NCBI GenBank assembly: GCA_964035015.1
Contig: OZ036005.1
Location: 373,701 to 437,700 of the forward strand
Length of the DNA: 64,000 nt
Direction of reading: 5' to 3'
Origin: Corallium rubrum
Lineage: Eukaryota > Cnidaria > Anthozoa > Scleralcyonacea > Coralliidae
A program made the translations under genes and the position numbers. Shown in pieces: positions 1 through 11,000 of the stretch (positions are counted from its first letter, which is position 1; each line of letters opens with the position of its first letter). Below the pieces are notes generated by a model. The model was not told where the DNA came from. It did no database searches and worked only from the letters and a program-made list of their open reading frames with translations.

Positions 1-207
1 TTTGTTTGTTTGTTTGTTTGTTTGTTTGTTTGTTTGTTTGTTTGTTTGTTTGTTTGTTTGTTTGTTTGTTTGTTTGTTTGTTTGTTTGTTGGTGTTGGTT
101 GGTTGGTTGGTTGGTTGGTTGGTTGGTTGGTTGGTTGGTTCCTTGGTTGGTCAACCAGTTGGTTCCTCAGTTGGTTAATCAGTTGGTCTCTCTCCTTGGT
201 TGGTCTT
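1..207. repeat. (TTTG)n then (TTGG)n microsatellite
   Basis: Perfect TTTG from 1 to 90, then TTGG to about 140, then decaying copies. It lies in the GCLC intron upstream of the first visible exon. It opens long frames of repeated peptide that are not genes. Confidence 0.97.
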
Positions 208-333
208 TTTGTTTGTTCTGACTTCTTGGTCACTCATTTCTTTTGTGTTTTTTTCTTCTTCATTAATTATTAATGAATATTGTCAGTCAAGTTATCTTAA
301 TACTTGCACTAACCATACTCTCACTCTCAACAG

Positions 334-450
334 CATGCACTTTCTGCCGCTGCTCCAATATTCCGTGGCTACTTGGCTGATGTGGATTGTCGCTGGAATG
401 TTATATCAGCAGCTGTAGATGACAGAACAGAAGAAGAAAGAGGACTGGTG
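334..450 (+). CDS. GCLC: GCLC exon a (first in window)
   Basis: The exon follows an AG at 332-333 and stops before GTGAGG at 451. It is 39 codons in phase 0. It encodes the ALSAA-P-x-x-RGY and DVDCRW block near the active site. The earlier part of the gene is outside the window. Confidence 0.92.
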
Positions 451-3400
451 GTGAGGGCATTACACCTACTTATTATATGGCATGGATTACTTCCGGTAAA
501 ATCGCGCGCTGTGATTGGTTGCTGACGTGACGAGATTTCTCCGTAATGCCCGCGGGCATTATGAAAATTGTTAATGCCCTACGATTGGAAACAAACAAAA
601 AATCCTAATAAGAAACTTTTATTGCTGCAAAACAAGGAAAACATTGTTCACCGTGAACATTAAAAAAAGTAAATTTTAGTATCCAGACGAGAAAGAAACA
701 GCAGAAAATAACGCTAGTCCGGTGTTTTGACGAAGTTAAAGGAAGCGAAGACAAAGAAATACAAGATTGATTTTGAAGTAAAAAGTGCCATATAATAAAC
801 AACTTAATAACCTCGACCGTTTGGTCTTTACGGTAAAATATTAAACCTCGGTCTTGAACGTATTAACCTCACTATCGCTCAGTCAATACAGCAAGACCTT
901 TGTTTAATATTTTACTGTCAAGACCTCACTCTCGGTTATTAAGTAGTTATTAATGAAATTAATTTGAATGAGCTTAGTACTTGGATGGGTGACCACCTGA
1001 GTTAATTCACGTTAGAGTTGTAGTTGGTCTCTCCTGTGCGTCGAGGGTTTTTCACCGGGTTCTCCGGTTTTCCTCCCTCCACAAAATCAATACCATAGTT
1101 TATCCATGCAGTTAAATTTATTAACTAATTCTATGAATGGATGAGGGCCATTGGCTTATCAGAATCTACATACTGTCATATGAAATAATATTTTTTTTTC
1201 GGACCGTATTTTACCAAATCGTGCTTTCTGATTGGCTAACGAGCGGTCCGTATGAGCTCGTACGGCGTACGGACCGCTCGAAATAATTTTTTTTAAATGT
1301 GTTTTATAGGCCGTAAAATATTCTAAAAACGTTTGAAAATAAACTTAAACGAAATCAAAAATATTGAAATCGAGTTTTTCATCCGTGAAAGAGACCTAAA
1401 ATCTAATTTCCTTTTTCGAAAGAAACAGCAGAAACTTCCCTTTTTTATTCACTCTAAACACTGATGAAGACCAAAGAACCAAGCGAAGATAAGCAAAAAA
1501 AAAATTATTTACCGTTTTGGTCGGTCCGTATAGAGAAATATTTCCCTCGGTCTTAAAAACGACCCTCGACCCTCGGCCTGCGGCCTCGGGCAGTTTTTGA
1601 GACCTCGGGAAATATTTCTCTATACGGACCTCCCAGCCGGTGAATAATATATATATATATTTGTGCATGGATAGCAAGCTCAGGTGGAGAATAGTGATAT
1701 TAGATGCTACTCCAAGTCATGAACCACACTGGGGAAGTAGAGAGACAAACTCTACTTGACCACGGCTGAGATTCCAACCCGCAACCTTTGGTTTATATTT
1801 TATATTTATTTTTATATTTACAAGCTTTGCCAAAAATGCCAGGGAAGTCCCACAGAGCTTGTGGCTCCATTACGGGATCCCAAAAATACAAAACTAGTAT
1901 GAAAAACATTAAAACATAAATATTAAAAGTAACTTCTAACTATAAGACTCGTGAATACATAAATTAACAGCACATTTTATAGTTCTCTTAATAAAAGACC
2001 GGACAGAGGACAGCACGAGTGACATTTTACACAGACGGTTTTAAAAGTTTGTAGAGTTTCAACATTGTATAACGATTGCGTGCTGGTAGTATTCTAACAG
2101 TTTAGATTTAAATTGACGAATGGAGAGGTTGACATTTCGCAAATGTGATGGCAAGGAGTTGAAAATTCTCGGTGCTATATACTATAAAAGCTGTTCTGAA
2201 AAGTTAGAGTGTTTACTTTAGGAATATTTAAAATAATTTCATTTTTTTGGTTAGAGCGCCTGGTTACACGGTTAGAGGACTTAACAGAAATGCAAGGGTC
2301 ACTTGCAATACGTAAACGAGTTACGGTTCACTAGTGCGACGCTCTACCGACTGAGCTACATGGTCAAGTGGGCAGCAGGTCGTGGAATAATATACACTTA
2401 ATGTCTGCTCCCGAGGGAAACAGTTAGTTTTGTTTTCCCGAGAGTCTTGATATTTCCCGAGACGAAGTCGAGACTCTAAGTGTTTTGTTATATAACTTGA
2501 GTTTCACTGAATAATTTCGACGTTTATCAAGGGAAAGTACACAAAAGACAAACGCTAAGACTTACCAAAACATTTCGCCTGGCTCCGTAATTTCACTTCA
2601 TCCAAACAAATATGAGTCTCAGAACAAAAGAACAGCAATACACTTCTCCAGTTAATCTTCACACATGCTTTGAAGACCTAGTAATATTCTTTTTTCGTAG
2701 CGAACAAGCTTTTGTTTATAGGATGCCGTGAAGAGTTCAAAGTTCTAGCGATCAACAATTGAAAACTTATTGACCGAGCAGGCAATAAGTTCGCAATTAT
2801 TGCCCGCTCGGTGGACATTGAAATTTAGCTAAGGTCATGTGACCACAAACCAACCAATGACAGTCTTCGTTGTATCCAGCGAAACTCTAGCTATATAACA
2901 ATGGTACTTATATTTGATATTTCGAAACTGAAATCTAGTTTCTTCAACTTTACCATGTAGCTGAGTCGGTAGAGCGTCGGACTAGTAAACTGAACGTCGC
3001 GGGTTGTAATCTCAACCACGGTCGAGTGGAGTTCTCTCTACTTCTCCAGTATGGTTCGTTACTTGGTGTAACATCTGTTAGTATAAATACACAGGTGATT
3101 ATAGAAAATCCCGCACGCTGATTGGTCGAGCTACTTCGGATTAATTCTCGATAATCACCTACAGCGTTTATTCAAAATGGCCGCCAGCCAAGTTGTCAAT
3201 GCGACCGACGAGGAAATGAACAATTTTAAAGAAAATGTTGATCCTAAAAGTACGAAAATGTGTATTTATACTAAAACAATTATTCGCCTCAGGCTCAGTG
3301 AATATCGGTGAATAATAACCTCGACTTCGTCTCGGTTATTATACACCGATATTCACCTCGCCTTCGGCGAATAATTGTTAAATATCATTATTCTCTACTT

Positions 3401-4804
3401 GAGTTCACTGTCCCATAATAATTATTCCAACAACATAAGATGAAGAGTTAAGCCTCTCGATACAGTGTATTGAAGAAACAGGATTTTAGTTTCGAAATAT
3501 CAAATATAACTACCATCATTCCATGCTCCCAAGTTGACCATGTAGCTGAGTGGGTAGAGCGTCGGACTAGTGAACCGAAGGTCGCGGGTTCGAATGCCAG
3601 CCGCGGTCAAATAGAGCCTACTCCCAAGTTGACCATGTAGCTGAGTGGGTAGAGCGTCGGACTAGTGAACCGAAGGTCGCCGGTTCGAATGCCAGCCGTG
3701 GTCAAATAGAGTTTTTCTCTGCTGGTCAAAATACAGTAAGGTTTGAGTACTGCGGAAATGATTGAACGTTGTTTCACGTTTCGAGCGAAGGCCTTTCGCC
3801 AGAGTGGTTCCACTGCATGGTATGGTTCGTCACTCGGATCGAGTAGTATCCAATCCAATAGGTGTTTCAGATCAGTATGTTTTATTTTTTACTTTTTGAA
3901 GTAGTTTGGCTGCAGACAATGGATTTTTGACTATGAAGGCATTTGAATAGTCCTCATTGGATAATTCAAATATATTTCAATCTTTCTATTCTAGCCTTTA
4001 AAGAATGACAGATTTAAAATTAGAAAGTCCCGTTATGATTCCATTGATTCCTATCTGTCTGTCCAAGCTGCTCCATACAGTGACATCAAGATGGCGTATG
4101 ATGAAGAAACGTTTCAGAGATTGTTGAAAGAAGGTATTGTGTGTGTGTGAAATCTAGACTGAGAATGTAGTCTAGAGGTGCACTATATACAACCAGAGTC
4201 AATCAAGATATGATCTGGAAACTTAGCAAACTTCGAAGCGCCTTTAATGAGCTGTGATTTTATGTTGAGACGGCCCTCCCCGTGCACAATGCTTTTGTTT
4301 TTTGCTTATTAATATATACTGTAAATAACACGGTTGAGTGATTGAAGCCAAACGCTGCTGTTGGATATTTGCTTCATACCAGAAATACATTCTCCTCACC
4401 GTGCACAAGTTTCCATGAACGTGAACAAAAAGATAGAACAAAGACTTTCGCTGTGTTTCCAGACCATTTCTCAATAGACTACGATATAACCTTGTCCAGG
4501 TTAGAAATAAGATGACAGGAACAAAGGCCTCGGGTTGAGGCTAATTCAAAATGGGCAGTATGTTAGGTGTGTGAGGGTATAAGAGTGTGAGGATGTTAGT
4601 GTATGTGTGTGTATGTTAGGTGTGTGAGTGTATGTTAGGTGTGTGAGGGTATAAGAGTGTGAGGATGTTAGTGTATGTGTGTGAGTATGTGACAGTGTGT
4701 GATGGTGTTGGCATGTTAGAGTGTGTGGGGTTTGGGGAGTGTATGAATGCGTGATTGTGGGAGTGTTAGTGCGTGAGTGAGTGAGCTACAGAGAGACAGT
4801 GATA

Positions 4805-4894
<90 letters not shown>

Positions 4895-4928
4895 AGTGAG
4901 GTAGTGGATAGGTGAGTGAGTGAGCTAC

Positions 4929-5014
<86 letters not shown>

Positions 5015-8000
5015 GTGAGAGAGAGTGGGTGGGTGGGTGAGTGAGTGAGGTAGTGGATGGATGGGTGGGTGAGTGAGGTAGTGGATGGATGGGTGGGTGG
5101 GTGGGTGGTTGAGTGAGGTAGTGGATGGGTGGGTGGGTGAGTGAGGTAGTGGATGGGTGGGTGGGTGAGTGAGGTAGTGGGTGGGTGGGTGGAATGAGTG
5201 AGGTAGTGGATGGGTGGTTGGGTGAGTGAGGTAGTGGGTGGGTGGGTGGGTGGGTGGATTTGGATGAGTGAGTGAGAGAGTGAGCTAGAGAGAGTGATAG
5301 GTGAGAGCTGTGGGTGAGTGAGTGGATCGGTGGATGCGTGGCCGAGTGAGGGAGGGAGGGAGGGAGGGAGGTAGGGAGGGAGGGAGGAAGGAAGGGAAGG
5401 AGTGAGTGAGGTAGGGAGGGATTTAGGGAGGGAGTAAGTGAGGGAATGAAATATGTGTACGCATGTATGAAACATAGAATCTAATCCTAGATTCTAATGT
5501 AGACAGATGTACTACTACTATAGCTTGTCTTAATAACTATAGCTTGTCTTAATAACTATAGCTTGTCTTAATAACTATAGGTTTGGATGAACAAATGGCG
5601 CGGCATTTTGCTCATCTTTATATAAGAGATCCACTCACATTGTTCAGTGAAAAAATTGACTTAAACGACGAAGAAGACTCCGATCATTTTGAGGTAAATC
5701 ACGACTATCTACTATACCTTTTGTAAACATGTGCGAATTTTGATGCAATAAATATCTCCCAACTTCTGATTTAGATGTATGTTAAGTAGAAAGACGCATT
5801 TCATTTTCTTCGCTTTTCTGCTCGTTGGTAATTGCTTACCATGCACCTAAACCAGAAGTTGGCGATATTTATCACAGGGAAAATTGCACGTGCAAACAGG
5901 CCTTTATTGGAATTGCGCTCACTTTGTTCCTAGTCATTTTGTGAAACTGAATGTGCTAAAAACATTCTGTTTCGTGTTTTAGTCTGATGATGAACTTTGC
6001 TCAAAACGTCAATATCTCGTTGATTTATTTTGGCTGCTGTAACGTGTTAATTATTAGAGCCAGTCGGCCGGATAATTCTAAAAAATAAACAGAAATTTTT
6101 AAAAACTGATGTATTGTGCACATCCGTTAAAACATAGGTACGCACAGCGTACACGCGTCTACATGTTTAAAGATACTTCGTGTTACACGGTGGCCCTGAG
6201 AACAAGTTTACTGGGCGCTTGTCATATCACGCGTTTGGGCGATCTGCTGAACACCACACGGTTGCATAAACGCAACTTGTAGACGCAAGTCTTCCAGAGC
6301 AATCTAATTTTCTATTACTGAAAGCGAAGTAAAACGGTGATGGTGAAATGCTGAGATTAGTTTTGACAACGAAATACTGACTTTTTGAGCAGAGCCTTTC
6401 ATCAGAGTAATTTACTCACATATTTTACTCTGATGAAGGGCTCTGCTCGAAATGTCGGTATTTTGTTATCAAACCAATTATCGACACTTTACCATCTTTT
6501 CACTTTGCTCTATCCAAAATACTGCCTACACAGCACTCTACTCTTTAACACTCGTGATGTACTGTTTAATAAACGAGCAGGAGTGTTTTATCGGATGTAA
6601 AAACACGAGGCGAACCCGAGTGTTTTTATATCTGATAAAACACGAACTGCGATTTTATTGAGTGGCTTCAAAAACGAACCACTTGGTAAGTTCATTGGCG
6701 TAGTAAGTTTGAAAAATAACCTTGTCTAAGCCGAGAAAATCAAAGCTAAAGTTTATGTAAATCAGGACGTATCTTTAGCACATATAAAGACACTGATTAA
6801 ACTTTAATTTATTTTGAATTTTCCTCATGAATTATTAATGAGTTTTTGAAGTGGCGTTCCTAAATTGCTACATTAATGTAATGATAATAATCGGATTATG
6901 CAACAGGAACTTTTCATCTTGTAGTTATCTTTAGGAGTTGTTATCAGTCATCACAATAGTTCCTTGTTTGGGTGAGGTGTCAAACCTCCGGGATTCAACC
7001 CTCTGTAACATAATAGTTTGAACGTGTAATCAATTGTTTCATTCTCGCTGGTTAAATGTAGTTTTCAATTGTAGAACATTCAGTCGACCAATTGGCAAAC
7101 GATGCGATTTAAACCTCCTCCAGCAAACTCACCTATTGGTTGGAGAGTGGAGTTTAGACCTACAGAGGTAAGAGACTAGGGATGAGTCTATGTCACGTGA
7201 TATTGAGTGGTGCGTATTTACACGTAGTGCGTGTGGTACATTTGCGAGTTTGATGCCGTAATAATATAACAGACGTTTTGGTCATCATCATTGGTTATCT
7301 GCCAGTTGGCAGGTTTTAGGCATGTAATTTTTCCAGACTTCTCTATTCTGGGCCTTTCTCTTAAGTTCGGCGTAGTCAATTCCTCCACGTAGGTTGTCCA
7401 ACATCATTGCACGTTTCCTCCCTCTTGGTCGCTTTCCAACGATGCGTCCTTCCATCACCTCTCTCAACAATCCATCTCCTCTCAAAATATGGCCAATCCA
7501 CCTCCTTTTTCTTTCCATAATCACGTTCATTATCGTCCTCTTCTCTTTCACCACTCCTAGTACTTGCTCATTCGACATCCTGTCTTTCCAACTGATTTTC
7601 TCCATCTTTCTGCATATCCACATCTCAAATGCCTGTATTCGTTCAACTTCTTTCTTGGTAGACAGACGTTTGTCAAGTTCCAATACTCAGAAAATGTTTC
7701 TGAGACCAAGACAGGGATTGTATCACTGATCTCATTATTACTGGATAGGACATGGGGCCGAATCTCCCTGAAAATCTCCTCTTAAAGCTTGACGAACGTC
7801 TAGCAAACTTCTGTTACATTATATGTGAGACATATAACATATATGTCAATCTTATTCGGCCATGATTTGATTGGAAAATCAGATCGATAGAAATCAGCAT
7901 CAAATGTTGTTATTTTGTTATTTATGTATTTCAGGTGCAATTGACTGATTTTGAAAATGCAGCTTTTGCTACTTTTGTTGTTCTTATTACAAGAGTAATC

Positions 8001-11000
8001 CTTTCGTTCAATCTTAGTTTTTTAATACCACTGTCAAAGGTAAGCACCATTAACAACAACATCAACGCCACCACCACCACCAACAACAACAGCAGCAACG
8101 CCAACAACAACAACAACAACAACAACACCAGCAAAAACAACAGCAGCAACGACGGAGTGAAACTTTGGGACACGCTATTTCGCGCTCACTTCAAATATTT
8201 TACTTAACATATTTAGGTTGACGAAAACCTGGCCTTTGCTCAAAAGAGGGACGCTGTCAGGAAAGAAAAGTTTTACTTTCGAAGGATCTTGAAGATATGT
8301 AAGTTTACTATTTTTCTTGTTTTATTTACTAACTAGTGAATATAATAAAACAAGACACGCCTGGGTCAGGTGTTCACTTGGGATACGTATACGTCCTGGC
8401 GAGTCATGTTCACCTGTGTCAAGTACGCACCACATTCATCCGTCGATGCAGGCTCGCGCACTTGCCGCAAATCGAAGGCAACCTCGTACCCAGGCTTTTC
8501 CCTCCCGCCCTCGCGAACTCGTCGAGCGAAAACCCTGGCATGGGTTGGTCACGTGCCTCCCAGAATCTGCGTAAAGGGGTGTTTTTACTCGTCGGTGTTT
8601 ATCGTGTTTGGATTCCGCTATCAAAACGAGTATTTATACAAATGTTAATTTAAAGCCAAAGCAAGTCACCTGCTTAGAGGCTCTTTTTAATCGAAGAGAT
8701 ACAGTCGCTGTATTGCCTGCAGGATATGGGAAATCGCTGATTTACCAACTGCTTCCTTCCATGCTCATTGCAGAGACAATCATGTCGAAGCTCGTCAATC
8801 ATTCCTTCTGCTGTTGTGCTCGTCGTTTCACCCCTGAACTCGCTCTTGAAGTAACAGCTGCCGTTCTTAAGGTTATTAATCGAGAAGAGTCCGTAACTGA
8901 CGTCCTAAGCGGAGTAAGTTATTCACCACGTCTCAAGGATGCAATGTACGAAATGATATATGATCTCGTGTCGCCGCAATTTAATAAACCGAAACTATAC
9001 GTTTGATGATAACACCACAAGACAATACGTTTTACCATCCCCTCCCTAATAACGGTATTTTGAAACCTCCCAGATTCTGGGAGGCACGTGACCAACCCAA
9101 ACCAGGGTTTTCGCTCGACGAGTTCGCGAGGGCGGGAGCGAAAAGCCTGGGTACGAAGGGTGAATGTGGTTCACACAGGTGAACATATTTACGATCAAGA
9201 GAGTTGTCAGCCACATCACTGTTAATTAGACTACAAAGTCAGTCAGTCACTTTCGAAATCTACCAACAACGTGCAAGAACACCTTGATCAAAAGGCAAAG
9301 CTGTTCAACTTTTTGTCCAACTCCAAAAGCAAAAGGAGCAAAGAACTTACAACATGCCTCACAACCTCACTCAGTCAACACGGCTAACAACTCACCGGAA
9401 GTATGAATAGTAGCGGAAGTAAAAAGTGCAAAAATGCAAAATCGTGATACCAAAAAAAAAAGAAAGAAAAACCGAGCCGAAACCTAGACTCGGCCTACCA
9501 TAGGTAGCCCAAGTAATGAAACTCTCTCTCTCTATACATATATATCTTTAGTGTTATATATCTAGACAAATACGGCAAAATACCGCTGTACATTTGATTG
9601 CAGGTCCAACTACGGGAGGTGTTAAGGAAGATGATGAAATGTGTCCAATGAAATGTCGCTATGAACCCATGACTATTGACGTCATAATAAATGGGAAGGT
9701 CAGTGTGTGTGTGTGTGTATTATTTGTATAATTTTTATCGAAGCGATTGTCCTAAAATAGGCGAGTTTCAGGGTGTTGCGCGCGCATCGTTTTGCAAAGG
9801 AATTGGTGGGCTCTTGGCGGGCTCCCCACAAAGTAAGCAATGGCAAACAGACTTGCTAGTGAGCCAACAACAGCAGAATAACAGTGTTAAACATCCAGAA
9901 ACTGTATCTGTACTTTGTTGATTTTAAACAGTATGTTTACTTTGAAAATGATGCGCGCACAACACCCTGAAACTCCCATTGCACAAATTGAAAGTTAATT
10001 AGCAACAAATCAAAAGCGTGGTGTTCCCACAAATTCTCGCTTACTATCAAAATTACATTTTTTTCTCTCTAAAATGATTTGCAGTGTAGATGTGTGTCAA
10101 ATGAAGAGCTTTAACACTTTGAAGCCTGGACCTCTCGTCTGGCGTTAGCCAGAATAAAATACTAAAGACTCGTCGTCAGGCTTCAACGTGTTAAAGAGAT
10201 AGGTTTTAACACTTTGAGACCTGGACCTCTCCCTGTGCTAAATAAAATCGTCTGGCGTTAGCCAAAATAAAATACTAAAGACTCGTCTTCAGGCTTCAAA
10301 GGGTTAATAAATAATGGCATTTTTTTCTCGAGTGTAAATCTAGCTCATTAAACTCTTTTCTTTTTTACAGGAAGGTGAATTTTCTGGTCTCATTCCGCTG
10401 ATTAATAAATTCTTAGATGGAGTTGACGTTGACTTTGAAACCCGCTGTACAATAAGTCAATACCTGAAATTTATATCGAAGAAAGCGTCAGGTAAGATGT
10501 CGCTATTGAGGAAAGAAAAGGAAAGGAAAGCACTGGACCGGGGGTGGGGGGTGGGGTAATCATTTTTACTCGCAGCCTGCGACTGAATTACGAAGGACGC
10601 AGATCAACGTGGCCGTGTTCAGCCGCTATACGACACATGTCGGTCCCCAGATCACAGCTGTTGAAGATGTACGTGTTGATTTTATGGAGGGAGGAAAAAT
10701 GGAGAACCCGGTGAAAAACCCTCGAAGCACAGGAGAGATCAACTACAACTCTACTCACATGAGTTCCAAGCTTGACAGCGGGGTTATTCCCAGACATCCA
10801 AGTGCTACCCCCGTCTAACCGGGCTTACCTCTGGACTACAGTGGTGAGAGGCAACACGCCACCCGTTCTCCCCTTTTTTCAAATGGCCGTTTAAAATTTA
10901 CAAAGACCGTTCAAAACACGGCTAAAACCATGCCTTGAAAGATCTGTTTTTGCGTTTTCTAGGAGAGTACCTGACAACAGCCCAGTGGATGCGTCAGTTT

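Larger units (their letters stand above)
451..3994. other. GCLC intron between exons a and b: repeat-filled
   Basis: No coding signal. It holds palindromic segments near 1186-1283, 1504-1649 (arms around TCCGTATAGAGAAATATTTC), 2752-2822 and 3280-3378, and the SINE copies listed separately. Confidence 0.7.

Noticed and set aside
3537..3700. Functional tRNA-Thr(AGT) genes
   Set aside because: Boxes A and B look right, but the anticodon stem has an A-A mismatch, the acceptor arm does not pair well, and the copies are part of a dispersed SINE.
4786..5475. 229-codon Ser/Leu/Pro/His frame on the minus strand
   Set aside because: It reads (GA)n, GTGG and GGGA simple repeats. No domain.
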